A DNA stretch of 16,061 bases, taken from NCBI GenBank assembly GCA_963658575.1, contig CAVKQB010000051.1, forward strand, positions 1 through 16,061, written 5' to 3'. Source of the stretch: W0P28-013 sp963658575 (GTDB lineage: Bacteria; Bacteroidota; Bacteroidia; Bacteroidales; Paludibacteraceae). The notes beneath the pieces were generated by a model. It was not told the DNA's origin, searched no databases, and saw only the letters and a list, made by a program, of their open reading frames with translations. The position numbers and the translations under genes are program-made. Position 1 is the stretch's first letter; each line of letters opens with the position of its first letter. Below are positions 7,207 through 14,688 of this stretch, piece after piece.

Positions 7207-7267
7207 ATCAAACTTAGAAACTTAGAAACTACGAGAAACAATTTTCAAATTTTCAAATCCACAAGGA

Positions 7268-7504
7268 ATGACCATAAAAGTTTTACTCGAAACGGATTGC
7301 GCGGGCTGTAAGGCCACGCTCGAAGCCGTGCGCGCGGCGGCGGCCGAACTCGGCAGCATCGATGTGCAGCCAATCACCGATGTGAAAACCATTCTCGGCT
7401 ACAAAGTTTGGCGCATGCCCGCCATCGTCATCGACGAAAAAGTGGTGTCGGTAGGCAAAAATCTCAACCTCCAACAGGCGAAACAATTGATAATGAACAA
7501 TTGA
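7268..7504 (+). CDS. Small thioredoxin-fold protein (mini-thioredoxin/glutaredoxin-like)
   Basis: A 78-residue protein with the minimal thioredoxin fold of the Thioredoxin_3 type: an N-terminal strand (TIKVLLE), a CAGC redox pair at Cys11 and Cys14, a helix, strand VQPITDVKTI, the cis-proline region RMPAIVIDEK with Pro51, and a closing helix. It is probably a cytoplasmic dithiol-disulfide exchange protein, as no signal peptide is seen. The partner is unknown. It lies 50 bases before the large MMPL gene, but a repeat-filled spacer of 239 bases separates it from the upstream cluster genes. Its last codons and stop fall in a CAATTGA repeat (7484-7490, 7498-7504), so the C-terminus looks repeat-derived. 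Confidence 0.85.
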   Translation: MTIKVLLETDCAGCKATLEAVRAAAAELGSIDVQPITDVKTILGYKVWRMPAIVIDEKVVSVGKNLNLQQAKQLIMNN

Positions 7505-7554
7505 CAATTTTTGGGGGATTTTAACGCATTTGCAACACTTTTTCAGCGAGAAAA

Positions 7555-10500
7555 ATGACCCGATTTTTTCTGAAAATATACGATTTCTTCGAACGGCGTC
7601 GCACGCTGATGTGGCTGCTGATGCTCGGTTCGGCGGCGGTGATGGCGGTTTTGGCGGCACAGTTGCGGCTGCAAACCGATATCACAAGTTTTGTACCCGA
7701 CAGCGCAGAGCAGGGCGGCAGCAAGGAGATTTTGGCGAATTTGAAGATAAAAGATCGCATCATCGTGCTGTTTTCGGCCGAAAACGAGACGGTCGCGCCC
7801 GACGACCTGATTGAAGCCGCCGACGCTTTCGAGGCGGAACTCTGGCAGCGCACCGACTCGGCGCATGTGCTCAATCTCGAAACACAAATCGATGTGGCGG
7901 TGGTGGACAACACCATCAATTTCATCTACAACCATCTGCCCGTTTATCTCGATTCGACCGATTACGCTGCGCTTGACAGCCTGTTGCAGCCGCACGTTTG
8001 CACCCAACGCATGGCCGAAAACTACAACGATTTGATGTCGCCAATGAGCGTGGGCGTGCAGGACATCGTGTTGCGCGACCCTTTCGGATTGGGCAGCCGG
8101 ACACTCGCTAAACTGCAGAATTTCAACCAGTTCGACGGTTTTGCCATCTACGACGACCGCCTTTTTTCCGACGATTTCAAAACACTTTTCGTCTTCATCG
8201 ATTCGCAGGACGGCAGCAACGCCTCGCCGCTGAACGACGAACTGACGACCGCCATCGAAACGAGCCTTGAACAGGTTGGCAACGATTTTCGTGGCGTGGC
8301 GGCCGAATGCTACGGCGTGCCGCTAATCGCCACCTACAACGCACGGCAAATTCAGCGCGACCTGATGGTAACCGTCAATGTGGCGTTGGTGGTTATCGTC
8401 GTGCTTATCTTGTTGGCTTTCAGGCGCAAACGCACGGTTTTTCTGCTGATTTTGCCCGTAATTTACGGCACATTGTTTGCCGCTGCGTGCATCTATTTGG
8501 TGCAAGGTCAGATTTCGGCCATCGCCATCGGCACGGGAGCCGTAGTTTTGGGCGTGGCGTTGAGTTATTCGGTGCATGTCATTTCGCACGCCGAACACAG
8601 TAGCAACGCGCGGCAAGTCATCGTCGAACTGACCTATCCGCTCACCATTGGCAGTATCACCACCATCGGCGCATTTGTAGGCTTGCAGTTCACAAGTTCG
8701 CCGCTGTTGCAGGATTTTGGAATGTTTGCCGCCTTGTGTCTTATCGGGACAACGCTGTTTTGCCTCGTTTTTCTGCCACATTTTCTGACGGCTGGCGGCG
8801 GAGAAACCAAACGGCGCACCATGCAGATTATCGACAAGATAAACTCGTATGCCTACGACCGCAATCGCTGGCTGATAGGCGGTTTGGTGGTGGTTTTGGT
8901 GGTGGCACTGTTCAAATGCGACGATGTGCGTTTCAACTACGATATGATGCAACTCAGTTATCGCCCGCCGCACCTCGAAGAGGCTGGAAAACGCCTGCAT
9001 ATTCGTCCCGACGAAGATATGTCGATTTTGCTCGTGTCGCACAGCAGCGACGACGAAAAGGCTGCAACCGACTACGCCACCACGAACGCTCTGTTGCGCA
9101 CGGCGTGCGATTCGCAGAAAGTGCAAAAATATATGTCGGCGGCCGATTTTCTGCCGCCTGTGGCTGTGCAGCGCGAACGCATTGCACGTTGGAACGCCTA
9201 TTTTTCGCCCGAAAAACGGGCTGAAATCGCCCGACAACTGCATCTGTCGGCTCAAAATGCTGGCTTCGCACGCGACGCTTTCGAACCGTTTTTCGACCTT
9301 ATCGGGCAGAACTATGCGCCGCACGACCTTTTGGCCGAATGCGCACAGCAGCCGTTGGCATTTTCGAGTTTGGTAGAGCAGGGCGACACCGCCACGCTGT
9401 TGCTCACGCAGGTTTGGCTGGCCGACGCGCAAAAGCCCGACCTTTACTCACAAGTAGCCGAAACGTCGGCCATCATCGACCAGAGTTATTTCATCGGGCA
9501 GGTGGCGCGCTCCATCAACGACGACTTCAACCTGATACTCGCCGTTTCGTCGCTGCTGATATTTGGCGTTTTGCTGCTTTCGTACGGCCATTTGGTGCTG
9601 GCGTTGCTCGCTTTTCTGCCGATGTTCGTCAGCTGGTTCATCATTCTCGGATTCATGGCCATTTTCGGCATCGAATTCAACATCGTCAACATCATACTTT
9701 CGACGTTCATTTTCGGCATTGGCGACGATTTCAGTATCTTCGTGCTCGACGGTTTGCGCAGCGAATACCGCGAGGGCAAACCCTTGCTGCCGGCGCACAA
9801 AAACGCCATCTTCTTCTCGTCGCTGATGACCGTCATCGGCATGGGCGCACTGCTTTTTGCCCGCCATCCGGCCGTGCATTCGCTGGCGTTGGTGTCGCTT
9901 TTGGGCATTTTGGTGGTGGTTTTCGTGTCGTACATTTTGCAGCCACTGCTGTTTCGTTGGCTGGTAACCGACCCCGTCGCGAAAGGCGGTTGGCCTGTGG
10001 CTGTGAGCGACCTGCTGCGCACGGCGTATGTTTTTGTTGTCTTTCTGATTCTCTGCATTTTGACACAAGTTGCCATCGTCGTTTTGCTGATTATTCCATC
10101 GTCGATGCGCTGGAAACGCCGCACAATGTGTCGCATTGTGCGGTTGGTGCTCTACTGCACGCACCACTGCGTTCCCGATGTGAAAAATACGGTCGAGCGT
10201 GGCAGCGAAACATTCGAAAAACCGGCCATTATCGTTGCCAATCATCAGTCGATTATCGACCTGACGGCCATCATCGGCATGGTGCCGAAATTGGTGGTCA
10301 TCACCAAACCGTACGTTTGGCGGTCGCCATTTTTCGGCTGGTCGGTGCGCATGGCGGGTTACATGCATTCCGATCAGGGTGTCGAGCATATCGATAGCAC
10401 GGTGGCGCAACGCATTGCCGAAGGCTATTCGGTGCTGATATTCCCCGAAGGCACGCGCTCGCCCGACCTGCGGGTGCACCGCTTCCATCAGGGCGCATTC

Positions 10501-11139
10501 CTTTTGGCCGAAAAGTACAAACTCGATATTCTGCCCATCGCCGTCTATGGCAACGGCATGATACTGTCGAAACGGCAACCGCTGCTCGTGAAACCTGGCC
10601 ATTCGGTGTTGAAAGTGCTGCCGCGCGTGGCTTACGACGACCGCACGTTCGGAACCACTTACCAAGAACGCAGCAAAAATTTCAGAATCTATCTGCAACA
10701 GCAGTACGACCTGCTTTGCGCGCAATACAATACGCCCGAAAACGCCTATTTCAGGGCAGAGTGGCGGCATCGGTTGCTCTACAAAGAGACGCAAATCGAG
10801 TTGCAATTGTGCCTCAAAGCGCATCGCGAACGCTATTTTGCCGACCTCGACCGACAGATTCCACGCACGGCCACGGTGGTGCAGTTGGCGTGTGGCTACG
10901 CTCCCGAAGCGTTGATGTTGGCCTTGCTCGCCACAGAGCGCACCATCGTTGGCATCGATAGCGACGCGGAAAAAACGGCCTTTTGCCGCCACTACAACCT
11001 GCCAAACACCACGTTTGTGTGTGCCGACGTGCTCGCCTGCGACCTGCCGCAAGCCGATTTTTATCTGGTTCCACAAGCCAACAGCGCACTCGTAGAACGC
11101 TGCCAGCAAACAGGGCGGCGCGTGATTTTGTGCCACTAA
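7555..11139 (+). CDS. MMPL transporter fused to a lysophospholipid acyltransferase and a shortened SAM-methyltransferase-like tail
   Basis: A 1194-residue inner-membrane protein. Residues 1-800 are an RND/MMPL exporter in two halves: a first helix at 17-36, a periplasmic loop, helices at about 270-411, a second set starting at 438, another loop, and helices at about 658-797. The second half carries acidic residues in GIGDDFSIF (721-729); the matching first-half segment GVALSYSVH (333-341) has none. A further helix (823-847) leads to a PlsC-type acyltransferase with NHQSIID (896-902) and FPEGTRS (963-969). Residues 1104-1194 look like a Rossmann methyltransferase (VVQLACGYAPE, VGIDSD, TTFVCADVL), but the domain ends after about 90 residues. 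Trifunctional proteins of this order are known from Bacteroidota flexirubin-type clusters. The likely role is acylation of a lipid and its export across the inner membrane. Confidence 0.9.
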   Translation: MTRFFLKIYDFFERRRTLMWLLMLGSAAVMAVLAAQLRLQTDITSFVPDSAEQGGSKEILANLKIKDRIIVLFSAENETVAPDDLIEAADAFEAELWQRTDSAHVLNLETQIDVAVVDNTINFIYNHLPVYLDSTDYAALDSLLQPHVCTQRMAENYNDLMSPMSVGVQDIVLRDPFGLGSRTLAKLQNFNQFDGFAIYDDRLFSDDFKTLFVFIDSQDGSNASPLNDELTTAIETSLEQVGNDFRGVAAECYGVPLIATYNARQIQRDLMVTVNVALVVIVVLILLAFRRKRTVFLLILPVIYGTLFAAACIYLVQGQISAIAIGTGAVVLGVALSYSVHVISHAEHSSNARQVIVELTYPLTIGSITTIGAFVGLQFTSSPLLQDFGMFAALCLIGTTLFCLVFLPHFLTAGGGETKRRTMQIIDKINSYAYDRNRWLIGGLVVVLVVALFKCDDVRFNYDMMQLSYRPPHLEEAGKRLHIRPDEDMSILLVSHSSDDEKAATDYATTNALLRTACDSQKVQKYMSAADFLPPVAVQRERIARWNAYFSPEKRAEIARQLHLSAQNAGFARDAFEPFFDLIGQNYAPHDLLAECAQQPLAFSSLVEQGDTATLLLTQVWLADAQKPDLYSQVAETSAIIDQSYFIGQVARSINDDFNLILAVSSLLIFGVLLLSYGHLVLALLAFLPMFVSWFIILGFMAIFGIEFNIVNIILSTFIFGIGDDFSIFVLDGLRSEYREGKPLLPAHKNAIFFSSLMTVIGMGALLFARHPAVHSLALVSLLGILVVVFVSYILQPLLFRWLVTDPVAKGGWPVAVSDLLRTAYVFVVFLILCILTQVAIVVLLIIPSSMRWKRRTMCRIVRLVLYCTHHCVPDVKNTVERGSETFEKPAIIVANHQSIIDLTAIIGMVPKLVVITKPYVWRSPFFGWSVRMAGYMHSDQGVEHIDSTVAQRIAEGYSVLIFPEGTRSPDLRVHRFHQGAFLLAEKYKLDILPIAVYGNGMILSKRQPLLVKPGHSVLKVLPRVAYDDRTFGTTYQERSKNFRIYLQQQYDLLCAQYNTPENAYFRAEWRHRLLYKETQIELQLCLKAHRERYFADLDRQIPRTATVVQLACGYAPEALMLALLATERTIVGIDSDAEKTAFCRHYNLPNTTFVCADVLACDLPQADFYLVPQANSALVERCQQTGRRVILCH

Positions 11140-11166
11140 AAATGGTTGTTCATAACTAAACGGCGT

Positions 11167-11192
11167 AAAAGGGCGGAAAATCCGGTCTTTTT
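11167..11192 (+). terminator. Candidate intrinsic terminator at the end of the polyene cluster
   Basis: AAAAGGGCGGA (11167-11177) can pair with TCCGGTCTTTT (11181-11191) around an AAA loop. The stem is 11 positions long, with one G-G mismatch and one G-T wobble. Its 3' arm ends in a T-run (11188-11192). It lies 28 bases after the MMPL stop and just before the fabD -7 element, so it would insulate fabD from the cluster. Confidence 0.55.
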
Positions 11193-11194
11193 AC

Positions 11195-11202
11195 TATCTT
11201 TG
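11195..11202 (+). promoter_or_regulatory. Bacteroidota -7 promoter element for fabD
   Basis: TATCTTTG is an exact match to TAnnTTTG. No clear TTTG is seen at the expected -33 position, which falls inside the terminator stem. Transcription starting shortly downstream would give a leader of about 30 bases to the ATG at 11239. Confidence 0.6.
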
Positions 11203-11238
11203 TCGGTTATTAGTAAACAAAATAAATTTTCTGAAGAT

Positions 11239-12108
11239 ATGAAAGCATACGTTTTCCCCGGTCAAGGTGCACAATTTGTAGGCATGGGCAAAGACCTCTA
11301 CGAATCGTCGCCGCTGGCCAAAGAACTGTTCGAAAAAGCCAACGAAATACTTGGTTTTCGCATCACCGATTTGATGTTCGCTGGCACCGACGAAGATCTG
11401 CGCCAGACAAAAGTAACGCAACCGGCCGTTTTTCTGCATTCGGTCGTTTCGGCGTTGGTTTTGGGCGATAGTTTCCAGCCCGACATGGTCGCTGGACATT
11501 CGTTGGGCGAATTTTCGGCCTTGGTGGCCGCCCGCGCGCTCTCGTTCGAAGATGGACTGAAACTCGTTTCGGCACGCGCACAAGCCATGCAAAAAGCCTG
11601 CGAAAAACAGCCCGGCACGATGGCCGCCGTCATCGCCATGCCCGACGAAAAAATCGAAGAGATACTGAAAACAATCGACGGCACGGTCGTCCCCGCCAAC
11701 TACAACTGTCCGGGGCAACTTGTCATTTCGGGCGCAGTAGAGGCCATCGACGAAGCCTGCGAAAAACTGAAAGCAGCTGGAGCCAAACGCGCCATCAAAC
11801 TGGCGGTGGGCGGAGCGTTCCACTCGCCACTGATGGAGCCAGCGCGCGCCGAACTCGAAACCGCCATTCGCGCCACCGAGTTCCACAAACCCATCTGCCC
11901 CGTTTACCAAAATTTCGATGCGCTGCCGCACACCTGCCCTGACGAGATAAAAGCCAACAGCATAGCGCAACTGACGGGCGCAGTGCGCTGGTCGCAAAGC
12001 GTGCAAAACATGATTGCCGACGGCGCCGACTACTTCAAAGAACTCGGCCCAGGCACGGTGCTTCAAGGCTTGATACGCAAAATCAATCCGAACGTTACCG
12101 CAGAATAG
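11239..12108 (+). CDS. fabD: Malonyl-CoA:ACP transacylase (FabD)
   Basis: This enzyme transfers malonyl from coenzyme A to acyl carrier protein, supplying extender units for fatty acid synthesis and for any type II polyene pathway. At 289 residues it is family-sized. Visible motifs are FPGQGAQ at 6-12, the nucleophile Ser88 in GHSLGE, Arg113 (SARAQAM) that binds the malonyl carboxylate, and His195 in GAFHSPLM. GPGTVLQGL lies near the C-terminus. The start was set at ATG 11239 because MKAYVFPGQG is the family N-terminus, and an upstream in-frame TTG at 11146 would precede the terminator and the -7 element. It has its own promoter element and is followed by a 110-base repeat spacer, so it is probably transcribed alone. 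Confidence 0.96.
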   Translation: MKAYVFPGQGAQFVGMGKDLYESSPLAKELFEKANEILGFRITDLMFAGTDEDLRQTKVTQPAVFLHSVVSALVLGDSFQPDMVAGHSLGEFSALVAARALSFEDGLKLVSARAQAMQKACEKQPGTMAAVIAMPDEKIEEILKTIDGTVVPANYNCPGQLVISGAVEAIDEACEKLKAAGAKRAIKLAVGGAFHSPLMEPARAELETAIRATEFHKPICPVYQNFDALPHTCPDEIKANSIAQLTGAVRWSQSVQNMIADGADYFKELGPGTVLQGLIRKINPNVTAE

Positions 12109-12155
12109 AAGAATTTCAGATTTCCTGAATTTCTCATTTTCAAAAAACTTAGAAA

Positions 12156-12168
12156 CGTGCGCAGCACG
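12156..12168. repeat. GNA-triloop mini-hairpin (CGTGC-GCA-GCACG)
   Basis: A five-base stem with a GCA triloop in the 110-base spacer between fabD and nagB. Relative to the GCGC-type copies, C-to-T in the left arm is matched by G-to-A in the right arm, which preserves pairing. It is flanked by TTAGAAA and AGAAATC. Confidence 0.75.
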
Positions 12169-12218
12169 AGAAATCTCCAAATCCTCAAATAATCAAATCT
12201 TCAAATCTCCAAAATCCC

Positions 12219-13028
12219 ATGAGACTCATCATCGAACCCGACTACAACGAAGTGTCGCGCTGGGCGGCACGCTATGTTGCGCACCGCATACTCGAAGCGA
12301 ACCCAACCGCCGAAAAACCGTTCGTGCTGGGCTTGCCGACCGGCTCGTCGCCGCTGGGCATGTACCGCGAACTCATCAGCCTGAACCAACAAGGCATCGT
12401 TTCGTTCCAACATGTCATCACGTTCAATATGGACGAATACATTGGTTTGCCCGAAGAGCACCCCGAAAGTTACCACGCGTTCATGTGGAACAATTTCTTC
12501 AAACACATCGACATCAAGCGCGAAAACGTGAACATTCTCAACGGCAACGCCGCCGATTTGGACGCCGAATGCGCCGACTACGAGGCGCGCATCAAAGCCG
12601 TGGGCGGCATCGACCTGTTTCTAGGCGGCATCGGTCCCGACGGCCACATCGCATTCAACGAACCTGGGTCGTCGTTGGCTTCGCGCACACGCCAAAAAAC
12701 GTTGACCACCGACACCATCATCGCCAACTCGCGCTTTTTCGACAACGACGTGAACAAAGTGCCCAAAACCGCACTCACTGTGGGTGTCGGCACGGTGCTC
12801 GATGCACGCGAAGTGCTGATTATTGTGAACGGACACAACAAAGCGCGCGCCTTGAAACACGCCGTGGAAGATGGCGTATCGCACATGTGGACGGTGAGCG
12901 CACTGCAACTGCATCCGCACGGCATCATCGTGTGCGACACCGAAGCCTGCTACGAACTGAAAGTCGGCACGTATCGCTATTTCCTCGACATCGAAAAAGA
13001 AAACTTGGACGCCGAAACGTTGCTGTAA
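12219..13028 (+). CDS. nagB: Glucosamine-6-phosphate deaminase (NagB)
   Basis: Converts glucosamine 6-phosphate to fructose 6-phosphate and ammonia, linking amino-sugar breakdown to glycolysis in the cytoplasm. It has 269 residues, close to the 266 of the E. coli enzyme. Active-site residues fall at the same numbers as in E. coli: Asp72 in FNMDEYIGL, and Asp141, His143 and Glu148 in GIGPDGHIAFNEPGSS. The phosphate loop LPTGSSPLG lies at 39-47. The start at ATG 12219 gives the normal MRLIIEPDYNEVSRWAA. No amino-sugar genes are adjacent, so it seems to stand alone in the housekeeping group. No TAnnTTTG promoter was found in the repeat-filled spacer upstream. Confidence 0.97.
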   Translation: MRLIIEPDYNEVSRWAARYVAHRILEANPTAEKPFVLGLPTGSSPLGMYRELISLNQQGIVSFQHVITFNMDEYIGLPEEHPESYHAFMWNNFFKHIDIKRENVNILNGNAADLDAECADYEARIKAVGGIDLFLGGIGPDGHIAFNEPGSSLASRTRQKTLTTDTIIANSRFFDNDVNKVPKTALTVGVGTVLDAREVLIIVNGHNKARALKHAVEDGVSHMWTVSALQLHPHGIIVCDTEACYELKVGTYRYFLDIEKENLDAETLL

Positions 13029-13071
13029 TTCAACCTGGAATTATTTGAAAATTTGAAATCTGAAATCTGAA

Positions 13072-14610
13072 ATGCTTGACAATCGACAACCACGTTTCGA
13101 AGTGGAGGCGGGCATCAATGGCTGTCTGCTTGTGCGCGACACGCACAATTCCGACCTGACGTCGCTCACCAAACACGCGCTCAGTTTCATGGAGCAGCAG
13201 TCGGCCAACCAAAACCTGAAACGCACGCTCGTCGTGAGCGATATCAACGGCGACGATGTCGTGTGCGAAATGTTCTACTCGAACATCTGCAAAGTCATCG
13301 CCTCGCAATCTGTGAATAGGGTCATTTTTATTGGCAACGAACTCTCTTCGCACTCGAAACGGTTTGATATTCAGGAGAAATCGTTTTATCGCACAACGCG
13401 CGATTTTTTGCTGTCCGACGAGTTACAAACACTCCGAAACGAGGTCATCTTGCTGAAAATTGCGCCCGAATTTGACCCGCAACGCATCTTGTCGCACCTC
13501 TGCCTGCTGGCGCACGACACGGTGATGGAAATCAACTTCGATGCCATGTTTCACAACATCGACTATTTCCGCTCGAAACTGAAACCCACCACCAAACTGA
13601 TGTGCATGGTGAAGGCTTCGGCCTACGGCAGCGGCTCGGTGGAGGTGGCGCAAGCCATGCAGCATCACGGTGTCGATTACCTCGGTGTGGCGTTCGTGAA
13701 CGAGGGCGTAGAACTGCGCCAAGCGGGCATACGGCTGCCGATTATCGTGCTCGACCCGATGAAAACCGCCCTGCATCACCTGATAAAATATCAGTTGGAG
13801 CCCGAAGTTTGCTCGTTCCAATTGCTCGAAACCATGATTGACGAAGCGCAACAGCACGGGCTGCGCGACTACCCGATTCACATCAAACTCGACACGGGCA
13901 TGCACCGCGCCGGATTCGAGGCGGCCGACCTGCCCAAACTGCTGGAGATGCTCCGCCAACAATCGGCTCTGAAAGTGGCATCGACATTCTCGCACTTGGC
14001 CGCCGCCGACGAGCCATCGCCCGAAATGGACGCATTCACGCTGCAACAAATCGCACTGTTCAAGCAAAATGCCGAAACACTCGAACGCGGATTGGGCTAC
14101 CGAGTCATCAAACACACGCTCAACACGGCCGGCATCGAACGTTTCAGCCAATATCAATTCGATATGGCACGGCTCGGCATCGGGCTGTGGGGCATGAATT
14201 GCGTGAACGAAGAAAAACTGCGCAACGTCTGCTCGCTCAGCACACGCATCATGCAACTGAAAACGGTGAAAGCAGGCGAAACCGTGGGCTACAATCGCCG
14301 CGGCAAGATAACGAAGGACACCGAAATCGCGCTGCTGCCGCTCGGTTACGCCGATGGCATCGACCGCCGGCTCGGCAATGGTCTTGGCTCGTTTTTCTAC
14401 AAAGGACAGCGCGTGCCGATTGTCGGCAATGTCTGCATGGACCTGCTCATGGTCGATGTTACGGGGCTGAACGCCGCCGTCGGCGACGAGATAGTCGTGT
14501 TCAACGACGAGCAACGCATTTCGAGCATCGCCAAACTGCTCGGCACCATTCCCTACGAAGTGCTGACCTCCATCTCGCCGCGCGTTCGCCGCGTCTATTT
14601 CAGAGAGTGA
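13072..14610 (+). CDS. alr: Alanine racemase carrying an N-terminal MurF C-terminal-domain remnant
   Basis: Residues from about 150 form a PLP-dependent alanine racemase, which makes D-alanine for cell-wall peptidoglycan. PLP lysine Lys181 is in MVKASAYGSG, with LDTGMHRAGF (273-282), the likely catalytic Tyr407 in GETVGYNRRG, and VGNVCMDLLMVDVT (451-464). At 512 residues it is over 130 longer than a stand-alone racemase. Residues 10-145 match the last domain of MurF as found in the Bacteroidota MurF-Alr fusion: GINGCLLVRDTHNSDLTSL, then KRTLVVSDI, IFIGNE and EVILLKIAPEF. The MurF UDP-sugar-binding and ATP-binding domains are absent, so ligase activity is not expected and a separate murF should exist elsewhere. 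Upstream lies only a 43-base repeat-like spacer after nagB, with no visible MurF debris. Confidence 0.92.
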   Translation: MLDNRQPRFEVEAGINGCLLVRDTHNSDLTSLTKHALSFMEQQSANQNLKRTLVVSDINGDDVVCEMFYSNICKVIASQSVNRVIFIGNELSSHSKRFDIQEKSFYRTTRDFLLSDELQTLRNEVILLKIAPEFDPQRILSHLCLLAHDTVMEINFDAMFHNIDYFRSKLKPTTKLMCMVKASAYGSGSVEVAQAMQHHGVDYLGVAFVNEGVELRQAGIRLPIIVLDPMKTALHHLIKYQLEPEVCSFQLLETMIDEAQQHGLRDYPIHIKLDTGMHRAGFEAADLPKLLEMLRQQSALKVASTFSHLAAADEPSPEMDAFTLQQIALFKQNAETLERGLGYRVIKHTLNTAGIERFSQYQFDMARLGIGLWGMNCVNEEKLRNVCSLSTRIMQLKTVKAGETVGYNRRGKITKDTEIALLPLGYADGIDRRLGNGLGSFFYKGQRVPIVGNVCMDLLMVDVTGLNAAVGDEIVVFNDEQRISSIAKLLGTIPYEVLTSISPRVRRVYFRE

Positions 14611-14668
14611 TGTCGCGCATCTGCAATTTCAAATGCAACAATTAGAAACGTAGAAACGATACAAAACA

Positions 14669-14679
14669 GCGCGTAGCGC
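14669..14679. repeat. GNA-triloop mini-hairpin (GCGC-GTA-GCGC)
   Basis: A four-base GC stem with a GTA loop in the 78-base spacer between alr and the YigZ-family gene. It is flanked by AAAACA and ACGAAAC. Compared with the other copies, only the middle loop base differs. Confidence 0.7.
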
Positions 14680-14688
14680 ACGAAACGA

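Larger units (their letters stand above)
7029..7267. other. Repeat-filled spacer upstream of the mini-thioredoxin gene
   Basis: No gene is seen in these 239 bases. They contain a 17-bp block (7055-7071) identical to 15852-15868, a degenerate copy of the 77-bp module (about 7086-7160) with an expanded 7-bp array, a 20-bp block shared with 2066-2085, a GNA-triloop hairpin at 7196-7206, and two AACTTAGA units. No TAnnTTTG promoter element was found. Confidence 0.8.

Noticed and set aside
9448..11136. A 562-codon open frame on the minus strand opposite the MMPL-acyltransferase gene
   Set aside because: It is a shadow frame made possible by the GC-rich codon use of the + gene. Its protein is rich in His, Gln and Arg with no recognisable domain, whereas the + strand shows clear MMPL and PlsC motifs.
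11146..11238. Upstream TTG start for FabD
   Set aside because: It would precede the terminator stem and the -7 element and add 31 residues not typical of the family.
14622..14636. Possible terminator after alr (TGCA...TGCA dyad)
   Set aside because: The stem is only four pairs plus a mismatch and no T-run follows.
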